A stretch of DNA of 53,424 nt from Pseudonocardia sp. (GTDB lineage Bacteria > Actinomycetota > Actinomycetes > Mycobacteriales > Pseudonocardiaceae), in the NCBI RefSeq assembly GCF_025965585.1, contig NZ_JAOPWR010000514.1, positions 1-53,424 of the forward strand, given 5' to 3'. The notes beneath the pieces were generated by a model. It was not told the origin of the DNA and did not search any database. It saw only the letters and a list, made by a program, of their open reading frames with translations. Shown piece by piece: positions 8,010 through 15,884 of this stretch. Within the stretch, counting starts at the first letter, position 1. Every line of letters begins with the position of its first letter. The position numbers and the translations under genes were made by a program.

Positions 8010-8700
8010 TCAGCCGCCGTTGTCCGTAGGACCCGACGGCGTGGGTGGTGTCGGCGCGGGGTCGGTCGCCAGGCAGATCACGCCGGTGAGCGCGGTCGCG
8101 GCGTCGCCAGTCAGGTACAGCACCGTCTTCGCACCACCGTCGACGAAGATGCTGTCGGTGGTGTTGGTGGTGTCGCGCCCCGGGCGACCCGCATAGGGCG
8201 TGTGGGTGAAGACCTCGTCGGTGACCTCGTCGAGGGAAGTACAGCTGGGTGATCATCCGGCGGTCCCCGAGATGAACGGTGAGGTGGAGGTGCACGGTCC
8301 GGCTGGAGTACCAGCCCGGGTAGATCGTGTGGAACTTACACATGCCGCTGTCGTCGGTGCGCTGGCTGCCGCGCAGGATCGTCTCCGCCGGAGCCATCAC
8401 GTCTCGGGGCACCGACGCGGACGTCACGACCTGGCCCGGGCGGGCCTGGAACGGTGCGAAGCCCGAGTAGCGGCCCTCGTGATCGGCCTGCCACACCTCG
8501 ACCACCGCCCCGGTCAGCGGGTCCCCGGTGTCGGCCTCGAGCAGCCGCAACCCCACCCGCAGCGGCAAGCCCTCGCGGTCCTCGGTGATGTCGCGCCGTT
8601 CGGGATGCACGTCGCGGTGATAGGGGCCCTGGGTCTGCTCGGGCCACAGCCGGCAGGGCACCGCCCGCGAACTCAGCACCTCGACCAGATCATCGTCCAT
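8010..8700 (-). pseudogene. Intradiol ring-cleavage dioxygenase with a single-base frameshift
   Basis: The reading frame from 8700 encodes a protocatechuate 3,4-dioxygenase-like intradiol enzyme. It has TQGPYHRD, the tyrosine-ligand region WQADHEGRYSGF, and the tyrosine/histidine ligand block IYPGWYSSRTVHLHLTVHL. After MITQLYFP, near 8231-8238, the frame shifts by one base. The continuation DEVTDEVFTHTPYAGRPG is perfectly recognisable in another frame and runs to a stop at 8010, for a total of about 229 residues. All four iron ligands lie before the break, but the C-terminal strand region would be lost. It is either a recent inactivating indel or a sequencing error. Confidence 0.8.
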
Positions 8701-8890
8701 AACACCCTCAGTGTGGCCCGTCGACCGCGTACCGGCCGGCTGGGGCGAACAGTCAGCCGACCGTGTTGGCGCTCAGTGAGGGCTACCCGGACCTCGCCGG
8801 CGACGCCGCCGTCGAGTTCATCAACATGATGGCCGCGACCGATCACCTCCCGGACGCGGCGCACGTGCTCGCCTACCTCGCGGCCAGCGG

Positions 8891-9130
8891 CTACGCCTGG
8901 CCGAAGCGTTCCATGGGGTCGATGCCCAGCGAACCGGCCAGCTGCATGATGAGCAGGGGGTGCGCGCCACGATCGTGCAGCGCGACGACGTCGCCCTCGA
9001 TGACGGCGGTCAGATCGGTGAGGGAGACGCCCGCACAGTCCGCAGCGTCGTGGGGCGCCCGCCGTGCCTCTTCCCGGAAGTCGGCGTCGGCGACGGCCCT
9101 GCGGAGCAGCTCGTCGAGGACGATGTTCAC
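8891..9130 (-). CDS. LigA-like small subunit of a class III extradiol dioxygenase
   Basis: The 79-residue product resembles the LigA (protocatechuate 4,5-dioxygenase alpha) domain: VLDELLRRAVADADFREEARR, then GVSLTDLTAVIEGD, then a C-terminal GAHPLLIMQLAG segment. In LigAB this small helical subunit covers the active site of LigB. The GTG start at 9130 overlaps the stop of the LigB gene by 4 bp, so the pair is translationally coupled. The order here is LigB then LigA, the reverse of the usual ligAB arrangement. It is shorter than SYK-6 LigA, keeping essentially the core domain. Confidence 0.75.
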   Translation of the reverse strand: MNIVLDELLRRAVADADFREEARRAPHDAADCAGVSLTDLTAVIEGDVVALHDRGAHPLLIMQLAGSLGIDPMERFGQA

Positions 9131-9951
9131 GGCTGGTCGCGCGGGAACAACCGCGCGAGCGCGATCCCAGTGGCCCAGTCGGGCACGGACTCGTAGGCGA
9201 AGACGTGGGCCAGGCTCCGCTGCGCCGCCATGACCGTGATCCAGTTGCGGATCTCGGGAGCGCCGTTCCCGGCTTCGGCAACGACATCGGCGGTCTTCAT
9301 CGTCACGAGGCTGTCGAGGTCCCCGGCCTGGACGAGACCGAGGAAGCGCCGGTCGAAGTCGGTGTTGACGGCACCCATCTTCGGGGTGGCGACCCAGTGC
9401 GACAGGCCGCCGGTGCCCAGCAGCACTACGCGTTCGGCGCTCGGCCGCCGGTGGACGACGTCCCGGACGAGCTCGCCGAGCTCCGCGGAACGCCACAGCG
9501 GCGGAAGCGGCTCGGTGCTGGAGTTCTGGAAGACCGGCACCACCGGGATGTCCATCTGCGGCCGGATCAACGTCAACGGGGCCATGAACGCGTGGTCGAT
9601 CCGGGGGTTGGCGGAGAAGGCGAGGTCGAAGCCCGCCTCCAGGCCGTCCTCGAGCAGCTGCGCGGCGAACCCGCCGGCGAGGGGCAGCCGGGCGGCCGCC
9701 ACCCCACCGTCGCCCCAGCCGGTACAGGCGTCTCCGATGCCCACGCAGATCTGGGGGAAGGCGTCGTAGCCGAACGAGTTGAGGTGCTCGCTCCCGACCA
9801 CCACGATGAGATCGGGCGCCAGGCGGGCGATCTCGTCGCGGAGCCGACCGAAGGCCTGGTGCACCCGGAGCTGGGCCGGGTCCTCCGGCCGGTACTTCCG
9901 GATCATCATGGCCGTGTGCGAGACGCCGTATCCCGCGACGAGGACCCCCAT
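9127..9951 (-). CDS. LigB-like catalytic subunit of a class III extradiol dioxygenase
   Basis: The 274-residue protein keeps all LigB active-site positions: His12 in GYGVSHTAMM, His56 in VGSEHLNSF (matching LigB His61), the catalytic-type His in GTGGLSHWV, and the Glu in APEIRNW (matching Glu242). It is therefore the only one of the four LigB-fold proteins in this window with the complete two-His/one-Glu iron site. The ATG at 9951 overlaps the hydrolase stop by 4 bp, and its own stop overlaps the LigA-like start. With that small subunit it should form a LigAB-type ring-cleaving enzyme. The substrate is unknown. Confidence 0.85.
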   Translation of the reverse strand: MGVLVAGYGVSHTAMMIRKYRPEDPAQLRVHQAFGRLRDEIARLAPDLIVVVGSEHLNSFGYDAFPQICVGIGDACTGWGDGGVAAARLPLAGGFAAQLLEDGLEAGFDLAFSANPRIDHAFMAPLTLIRPQMDIPVVPVFQNSSTEPLPPLWRSAELGELVRDVVHRRPSAERVVLLGTGGLSHWVATPKMGAVNTDFDRRFLGLVQAGDLDSLVTMKTADVVAEAGNGAPEIRNWITVMAAQRSLAHVFAYESVPDWATGIALARLFPRDQP

Positions 9952-10877
9952 CAGCGGGTTCCGTCCGGTTGACCGGCCCGGCCCGACACCGAGCACAGGA
10001 ACCCGCCGACGACGTCGAGGAACTCGTCCGGTTTCTCGAACTGCGGCCAGTGCCCGGCGTCCTCCATCAGGTACCAGGCCGCCCCGGGGATGATCTCTGC
10101 CGCCTTCCTCCCGACCTCCCACGGCATCGTGGGGTTCTGCCGGGTCCAGAGGACCAGCGTCGGGCTCGAGATCTGCCGCAGCAGGTCGGCCGTGAGCACC
10201 TCCTGGAGCCGCGGGGCAGCGGTGAACGCGTCCACGAGCCGGCCGGCGACCGCGGCGAAGTCGGCCTGGGTCTGGATCCGGAACCGGGTCTCGACCAGCT
10301 CGTCGGTCACGACGGCCGGGTCGTGCACCAGCCATTCGAGCCGGGTCCGCACCTTCTCCCGGGTCGGCTCGTCCAGCGCCCGCCGCGTGGCGTCACCGAC
10401 CTTCCGGCCGACCCGGGCCGTGAGGTCGGCACCGTCCTCGGTCAGCTCCAGACCGGCACCGGTGACGCTGACGAACGACGCGACCCGGTCGGGATGGTGC
10501 ACAGCGAGCCAGGCGGCCACCCACCCGCCCAGGGACTGGCCGACCAGGTGGGCGCGGCGGGCGCCGATCGCATCGAGGAACCCGAGCACGTGATCCGCGA
10601 GCACCTGGATCGAGTAGTCGATGGCCGGCTTGGCGGTGAAGCCGTGCCCGAGCATGTCCAGGGAGTGCACCCGGAAGTCCTGTGCCAGCGGCCCCACGTT
10701 GCGCACCCACGTCTCAGCGTGCCCGCTGATGCCGTGCAACAGCACCACCGGCTCGCCGGTTCCGGCCTCGATGCTGCGCGTGCGGTGACCGTTCGCGTCC
10801 CGGAACCGGACCTCGGCCCCGAGCAGGTCCAGCCAGAACGAGCGCGTCACCGCCCCCGGGGCGTCCTCGACGGTCAT
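9951..10877 (-). CDS. Alpha/beta hydrolase in the LigB/LigA operon
   Basis: This 308-residue alpha/beta hydrolase has the oxyanion segment VVLLHGISGHAETW near residue 45, the nucleophile elbow GQSLGG and the catalytic His in EDAGHWPQFEKP. The usual acid position reads LWTRQNPTMP, where a clear Asp is not obvious, so the acid may lie elsewhere. The ATG at 10877 was chosen because AAGGGAAGG lies just upstream; an in-frame GTG at 10895 would add six residues. It precedes the LigB gene with a 4-bp overlap. Context suggests a ring-fission product or an aromatic ester/amide as substrate. Confidence 0.75.
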   Translation of the reverse strand: MTVEDAPGAVTRSFWLDLLGAEVRFRDANGHRTRSIEAGTGEPVVLLHGISGHAETWVRNVGPLAQDFRVHSLDMLGHGFTAKPAIDYSIQVLADHVLGFLDAIGARRAHLVGQSLGGWVAAWLAVHHPDRVASFVSVTGAGLELTEDGADLTARVGRKVGDATRRALDEPTREKVRTRLEWLVHDPAVVTDELVETRFRIQTQADFAAVAGRLVDAFTAAPRLQEVLTADLLRQISSPTLVLWTRQNPTMPWEVGRKAAEIIPGAAWYLMEDAGHWPQFEKPDEFLDVVGGFLCSVSGRAGQPDGTR

Positions 10878-10920
10878 GGGTTCCCTTCCCTTCACGTGGA
10901 TCTCGGACGGCGCTATCAGC

Positions 10921-12009
10921 TCACTGGTTGCTGCCGCCGGCCCAGTTCTCCTGAGAGCCGAGGTTGGCCAGCGCCGCTGTGTACAGCGCCCCCTGCGCGT
11001 CGAAGGGCAGGTGGGGCACCCCGGACCGCTCGTACGTGGGCATCGCGGCCTCGAGTCGCCTGTACATCTCCTCCATGTCCGCCGGCAGCTCGTGGTCGAG
11101 CCACGCGGCGTAGTCGCCGAAACCGTGGTCGTAGTTCCACTCCGGCACGTAGTAGAGCCGCCCGGCCGCCCCGCGGGCGTCCTGGGCCGAGAGGAACAGG
11201 GTGATCGGCAGCAGGTGCTCGGAGATCGCCGGCCGCATGAAGTAGACGACCCCCATGTCGTTGAACGCGCGGGCGGTGGTGTCGAACCACGACGCCCGGG
11301 TGTGTCCGGGCATGATCGCGTTGACCGCGACCCCGTCGCCGCGCACCTCCTCGGCGAGGTAGAACGTCAGCGCGGTGACGGCCGCCTTGGTGGCCTGGTA
11401 GGGCATCTCGACCGTCCACGGTCGCAGCCCGTGGTACCCGCCTCCGGCGGCGACGGGCAGGACGCCGCTGCTCACGACGTTGATGATGCTGCCGCGCTTC
11501 TTCTCCTGCATGGGCTTGATGAACCGGCGGATGACCTTGAGCGTGCCGAAGACGTTGACGCCGAACATCGCCTCCCAGTCCTGGTCGGTCGTGTCCAGGG
11601 TGTTGCGGTGACCGGTCGGCGCGAAGAGCGTCTCCGAGACCAGGGCCGCGTTGTTCACCAGGACGTCGACGGTTCCGAACCGGTCCGTGACCGCCTCGTA
11701 GGCGGCGTCGAGCTGCGCGTCGTCGGTGATGTCCACATCGACGGCCAGTCCCTGCTCGGCGTCCAGCTGCTTGCGGAAGTCCTCGGCGCCGTCCCAGCTC
11801 CGGTCAGCGGCGACGACCCGCGCGCCGGCGCGGATCAGCCCCTCGCACAGGGACCGGCCGATGCCGCGGGCGCCGCCGGTGACCACGACGACCCGTCCGT
11901 CGAGATCGCCGCGCCACTCGCGGAGGCTGCGCTCCACCATCTGCTTCTGCCGGGCCGTGACGGACGCTGTGTCCGGCCTGTCCGCACCGGAAGGCTCGTC
12001 GACCGACAT
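10921..12009 (-). CDS. Short-chain dehydrogenase/reductase (long form)
   Basis: The 362-residue SDR has the cofactor motif TGGARGIG near residues 45-52, NNAA, a catalytic Ser in VVSSG and the YxxxK pair in YQATKAAV. It has an N-terminal extension of about 35 residues and a C-terminal extension of about 80 residues beyond the usual 250-residue core, including YVPEWNYDHGFGDYAAWLDHEL. A GAGGAG site precedes the ATG at 12009. It is the first gene of the minus-strand operon, divergent from lysR. A dihydrodiol or side-chain alcohol dehydrogenase role is plausible, but the extensions make it unlike BphB-type enzymes. Confidence 0.83.
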   Translation of the reverse strand: MSVDEPSGADRPDTASVTARQKQMVERSLREWRGDLDGRVVVVTGGARGIGRSLCEGLIRAGARVVAADRSWDGAEDFRKQLDAEQGLAVDVDITDDAQLDAAYEAVTDRFGTVDVLVNNAALVSETLFAPTGHRNTLDTTDQDWEAMFGVNVFGTLKVIRRFIKPMQEKKRGSIINVVSSGVLPVAAGGGYHGLRPWTVEMPYQATKAAVTALTFYLAEEVRGDGVAVNAIMPGHTRASWFDTTARAFNDMGVVYFMRPAISEHLLPITLFLSAQDARGAAGRLYYVPEWNYDHGFGDYAAWLDHELPADMEEMYRRLEAAMPTYERSGVPHLPFDAQGALYTAALANLGSQENWAGGSNQ

Positions 12010-12127
12010 CTCGCGCTCCTCGCTGTCCAGGGGTCCGCGCCGAGCACGAGCGGCCCGTCGACGACGGATCTGCCCGCTCGGGCGCTGAGGAGCGCAACGC
12101 TATGGCGCGCCCGTATCTGCGTCCATA

Positions 12128-12151
12128 GAATAGTTCGAATACAAGCTATTC
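12128..12151. promoter_or_regulatory. Inverted repeat in the lysR/SDR intergenic region; candidate LysR operator
   Basis: GAATAG at 12128-12133 and CTATTC at 12146-12151 form a perfect 6-bp inverted repeat separated by 12 bp, 14 bp upstream of the lysR start. LysR-type regulators bind interrupted dyads of this size and usually repress their own gene from them. The surrounding stretch is notably AT-rich for this genome. Confidence 0.5.
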
Positions 12152-12164
12152 AACTGGAGTATCA

Positions 12165-13043
12165 ATGGAGCTGCGCCAGCTGCGCTATTTCGTCGAGGTC
12201 GTCCGCGTGGGGTCCTTCCTCGGCGCCGCCGAGCGCCTGGAGGTGGCCCAGCCCTCGCTGTGGCGCCAGGTCAAGGCGCTGGAGGCCGAGCTGGGCGTGG
12301 CGCTGTTCGAGCGCTCCGGCCGCGGCGTGGTGATCACCAGCGCAGGGTCCCAGCTGCTTCCGCGAGCCGAGCAGCTGCTCGCCCAGGCCGAGGGGATCCG
12401 AACCCTGAGCACCGAGCTGGCGCGTGGCCGCGCCGGCGTGGTGACGATCGCCTGCGCGCATCCGCACGTGTCGCACTTCCTCGCACCGGTGATCGGCCGG
12501 CTGCACCGCGCCCACCCGCTCATCCACGTCGCGCTGCACGAGTCGTCCGGACTGCCGCCGGTGGAGCAGGTACTCACCGGCGACGTCGACTTCGTCACCG
12601 CACTTCCCCGCAGCGACGAGAGGCTGGCGGGGCACCGACTGGGGGACGCCCGCGTCGTCGTGATCACCCACGAGGACCACCCGTGGCGGGACCGCCGCGA
12701 GGTTCCCGTGTCGGACCTGGCGGGCGTGCCGGTGCTCACCGGTGGACCCGACAGCCTGACCCGCCGCCTCCTCGAACCGGCGCTGCGCGAGGGCGGCCTC
12801 GTCCTCGACGTCGCGCTCGAGTCGGGCAACACCACCACGCTGGTGGCGATGGCCCGCGCGGGGCTGGGGGTCGCCGTCCTCGCCGACGACAACCTGTCCG
12901 GGACCGCCGAGGCCGCCGGCTGGCCGGTGCTGGTCGACGAGCGCTATCCGATGACCGCCCCCATCTGGATCTACTGGGCTCGCCACCGACAGCTGGCTCC
13001 GCCGGTGCGAGCCTTCGCCCGCGAGGTCACCGGCGGCCATTGA
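12165..13043 (+). CDS. LysR-family transcriptional regulator
   Basis: The 292-residue protein starts with the LysR helix-turn-helix: MELRQLRYFVEVVRVGSFL, then AAERLEVAQPSLWRQVKALE and LGVALFERSGRGVVIT. A two-lobe effector domain follows and carries the family GLGVAVLADD segment near residue 240. The ATG at 12165 follows a GGAG site. It lies between two catabolic operons, the divergent SDR-LigB operon and the downstream Rieske operon at 13161, so it could control both. Its inducer is unknown but is probably an aromatic acid or ring-fission product. Confidence 0.93.
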   Translation: MELRQLRYFVEVVRVGSFLGAAERLEVAQPSLWRQVKALEAELGVALFERSGRGVVITSAGSQLLPRAEQLLAQAEGIRTLSTELARGRAGVVTIACAHPHVSHFLAPVIGRLHRAHPLIHVALHESSGLPPVEQVLTGDVDFVTALPRSDERLAGHRLGDARVVVITHEDHPWRDRREVPVSDLAGVPVLTGGPDSLTRRLLEPALREGGLVLDVALESGNTTTLVAMARAGLGVAVLADDNLSGTAEAAGWPVLVDERYPMTAPIWIYWARHRQLAPPVRAFAREVTGGH

Positions 13044-13160
13044 TTCACGGGCGGCATTACTTCAATCCGAATTATGCAATAGACACCATAGTGACCGCCG
13101 CCATAGCGTCCTGCCCCACGTCACAGGACGGGTGCCCAGGGCTCTCAACGGAGGAAAACC

Positions 13161-14513
13161 ATGACGGATGTCGGTGAGCTGCGAGACATCGTCGACTGGC
13201 AGAACGGTCTCGTCGCGCCCATGATCCACTTCGACGAGGACGTGTACCGGGCCGAGGCGGAACGCGTCTTCGACCGGTCCTGGCTGGTCGTCGGCCACGA
13301 GGACATGGTCCGCAAGCCCGGGGACTACATCACGAACTACATGGGCGAGGTGCCCGTCATCGTGGTGCGGGACGCCGGCGGACAGATTCGCGTGCTGGTG
13401 AACAAGTGCTCCCACCGCGGCAACCAGGTGTGCCTGTTCGACCGTGGAAACGTCAAGGGCTTCACCTGCTCCTACCACGGGTGGAGCTTCGGCCTCGACG
13501 GCACGCTCACCGGCGCCCCCATGGAGCAGATGCTCTACCGCGGCGAGCTGGACAAGGCCGCCTGGGGGCTGGAGGAGGTCGCCAAGGTCGCGAACTTCCA
13601 CGGGCTGCTGCTCGCGTCGTTCGACCCCGCCGCTCCGGCGATCGAGGAGTGGCTCGGCGAGGACGTGCGCTGGTGGCTGGAGAACTTCGTCCTCGGCACG
13701 CCGCTGGGCGGCCTGGAGTCGCTGCCCGGCTGGCACCGGTACCGCTCGCCCGGGAACTGGAAGCTCGTCTCCGAGAACTTCATCGGCGACGACTACCACG
13801 TCTACTCCGCGACCCACGTCTCGTGGCTCGCCATGGTGGCCGAGTTCATGGAGAAGGGGATCAGGATCCCCATCATCACCTATCCGGGCACCACGGACCC
13901 ACCGTTGTACGAGGGCAGCGCCGGCTCCGGGCGGAGCGCGCCCTTCGGCATGGGGATGGTCGTGGCCGACAACGACTCGCTCTACAAGCGCGACCTCCTC
14001 GAGGCCCAGGAGCTGGGCCCGGAGGCGGTCGAGTGGGTGGAGTACCGGCAGCGGCGGCTCCTCGAGGTCGTCGCGGACCGGCCGGTCAAGCCGTACGGCT
14101 TCATGAACGGGCTGTTGTTCCCCAACATGGGCCTGATGGGCTTCTTCTCGCCGATGCTGGGTCGACATTTCCAGCTGTTCCATCCGCGCGGGCCCGTCGA
14201 GCACGAGTGCTGGCAGTGGACGATGGTCGAGCGGGACGCCCCGCAGGTGGTCAAGGACCTGGCGGTCCAGCGGGTGTACCAGGGCCAGCACATGGCCGGC
14301 ATCATCGCCCCCGACGACGTCGAGAACTTCGAGCGCATGGTGGAGGCCGGGCGCGCCCCCCGCAACTGGCGGCGCCCGCTGCACTACGGCCTGCAGTTCG
14401 GTCACGAGACGGAGGGGCCCACGGGCCTGCCGGGGAGCCTCGGCCCCAACCCGAGCGAGTTCAACCAGCGTCAGTTCTACCGGTTCTGGCTCGAGATGAT
14501 GGAGCGGAGCTGA
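13161..14513 (+). CDS. Rieske aromatic ring-hydroxylating dioxygenase, alpha subunit
   Basis: The 450-residue protein has the Rieske ligands Cys83/His85 (NKCSHRGN) and Cys103/His106 (CSYHGWSF), followed by a catalytic domain with SENFIGDDYHVYSATH that supplies the mononuclear-iron histidines. APDDVENFE near residue 385 probably supplies the carboxylate ligand or lies beside it. The layout is that of heteromeric (alpha-beta) benzoate/naphthalene-type dioxygenases. The ATG at 13161 is preceded by GGAGGA. It starts an operon with beta, two hydrolases, two LigB-fold proteins, a Rieske ferredoxin and a ThDP enzyme. The ring substrate cannot be read from the sequence. Confidence 0.9.
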   Translation: MTDVGELRDIVDWQNGLVAPMIHFDEDVYRAEAERVFDRSWLVVGHEDMVRKPGDYITNYMGEVPVIVVRDAGGQIRVLVNKCSHRGNQVCLFDRGNVKGFTCSYHGWSFGLDGTLTGAPMEQMLYRGELDKAAWGLEEVAKVANFHGLLLASFDPAAPAIEEWLGEDVRWWLENFVLGTPLGGLESLPGWHRYRSPGNWKLVSENFIGDDYHVYSATHVSWLAMVAEFMEKGIRIPIITYPGTTDPPLYEGSAGSGRSAPFGMGMVVADNDSLYKRDLLEAQELGPEAVEWVEYRQRRLLEVVADRPVKPYGFMNGLLFPNMGLMGFFSPMLGRHFQLFHPRGPVEHECWQWTMVERDAPQVVKDLAVQRVYQGQHMAGIIAPDDVENFERMVEAGRAPRNWRRPLHYGLQFGHETEGPTGLPGSLGPNPSEFNQRQFYRFWLEMMERS

Positions 14514-14515
14514 CG

Positions 14516-15007
14516 ATGACGGGCAACTGGGAGCTGAAGCAGGAGCTCGAGGACTTCCTCTACCGGGAGGCGCACATCCTCGACGAACACCGGCTGGAGG
14601 ACTGGCTGGACCTGTTCACCGAGGACGCCGAGTACCTGGTCCCCCTGCGCGAGTACGTGCAGGGTGACGTCGCGCCGGCCGGCCATCCCGTCATCAGGGA
14701 CGACAAGGCCATGCTCACGGTGCGCGTGCACAAGGACGCCACGGGCTTCTCGCACGTGGAGACCCCGGTCTCGATGACGTGCCATCTGATCAGCAATGTC
14801 GTGGTGGACGAAGGCCCCACGGCCGACGAGGTCGAGGTGCGCAGCGCGTTCACCGTTCGTCAGGCCCGCAAGCTGCGCGACGAGGCATGGTGGGCCGGGC
14901 GGCGACACGACCGCCTGCGCCGCGTCGACGGCGGATGGAAGATCGCGCGTCGCGAGGTGCACCTCGACTCGACGGTGCTGCCCCGCGGCATCGCCATCTT
15001 CTTCTGA
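14516..15007 (+). CDS. Aromatic ring-hydroxylating dioxygenase, beta subunit
   Basis: The 163-residue protein is a typical small subunit: LEDFLYREAHILDEHRLEDW near the start, LFTEDAEYLVPLRE, an interior SMTCHLISNVVV segment, and the ending VLPRGIAIFF that recurs in beta subunits. It has the NTF2-like fold and mainly a structural role in the alpha3beta3 hexamer. Two bases separate it from the alpha stop. Similar beta subunits are found at 22.1 and 36.6 kb. Confidence 0.9.
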   Translation: MTGNWELKQELEDFLYREAHILDEHRLEDWLDLFTEDAEYLVPLREYVQGDVAPAGHPVIRDDKAMLTVRVHKDATGFSHVETPVSMTCHLISNVVVDEGPTADEVEVRSAFTVRQARKLRDEAWWAGRRHDRLRRVDGGWKIARREVHLDSTVLPRGIAIFF

Positions 15008-15041
15008 TCCTCCACCGGAACGATTCGGACAAGGGAACTTC

Positions 15042-15884
15042 ATGACTCAGACTGTGGTCGCCCCGAGCGAGGAGGGCACCAGCCGCTACGCGCAGGCGGG
15101 GCCCCACCGGCTCCACTACCACGAAGCCGGCCAGGGCGCGGCCGTCGTCATGCTCCACGGCGGCGGGCCCGGAGCGACGGCGTGGTCGAACTTCGGCGGC
15201 AACATCGGGCCCTTCGCTCAGCAGCACCGGACGCTGCTCGTCGACATGCTGGGATTCGGTGGGTCGGACTCCGTCGTGTTCGACAGCGAGCCGGCGACGA
15301 CGGTGCGGGCGCGGGCGTTGCGCGACCTGCTCGACACCCTCGGCATCGAGAAGGCCAGCTTCGTCGGCAACTCCATGGGGGCGAGCACCGCGATGGCCTT
15401 CGCGGTGGACCACCCCGAGCGGACGGAGCGGCTGGTCCTCGTCGGGGCGGCGGGCAAGACCCGCACGGTGATCGCGCCGCAGCCGACCGACGGCCATCGG
15501 CGGCTCGCCGAGGCCGGTGCCGATCCGAGCGTGACGACGATGCGGGCCCTGGTCGACACGATGCTGTTCGACCCTGGACTCATGTCCGCAGCGGCTCTCG
15601 AGAGCAGGGTGCAGGCGGCGCGCAACCCCGCGCACCGGGATGCGGCGGCCCGCTCCACGGCTCCGTGGCGCGACCAGGCCGACGAGTTCTCCCGTATCGC
15701 GGCGAGGACCCTCATCGTGTGGGGCCGGGAGGACCGCGTGAACCCGCTGGAGATCGGTCTCCTGCTGTTGCGCGACATCCCGGACTCCCGCCTGCACGTG
15801 TTCCGCGACTGCGGGCACTGGGCGCAGATCGAGCACGAGACCGAGTTCAACCGGGTCGCCCTCGAGTTCCTGGCCGCGGCGTGA
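15042..15884 (+). CDS. Alpha/beta hydrolase, meta-cleavage product hydrolase type (first of two)
   Basis: The 280-residue protein closely fits the BphD/DmpD family: VVMLHGGGPGATAWSNFGGN near residues 30-49, nucleophile elbow GNSMGAS, acid in WGREDRVNP and His in CGHWAQIEHE. These enzymes hydrolyse vinylogous 1,5-diketones produced by extradiol cleavage. AAGGGA precedes the ATG at 15042. It is followed by a second, different hydrolase with a 4-bp overlap, suggesting two successive or alternative C-C hydrolysis steps. Confidence 0.88.
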   Translation: MTQTVVAPSEEGTSRYAQAGPHRLHYHEAGQGAAVVMLHGGGPGATAWSNFGGNIGPFAQQHRTLLVDMLGFGGSDSVVFDSEPATTVRARALRDLLDTLGIEKASFVGNSMGASTAMAFAVDHPERTERLVLVGAAGKTRTVIAPQPTDGHRRLAEAGADPSVTTMRALVDTMLFDPGLMSAAALESRVQAARNPAHRDAAARSTAPWRDQADEFSRIAARTLIVWGREDRVNPLEIGLLLLRDIPDSRLHVFRDCGHWAQIEHETEFNRVALEFLAAA

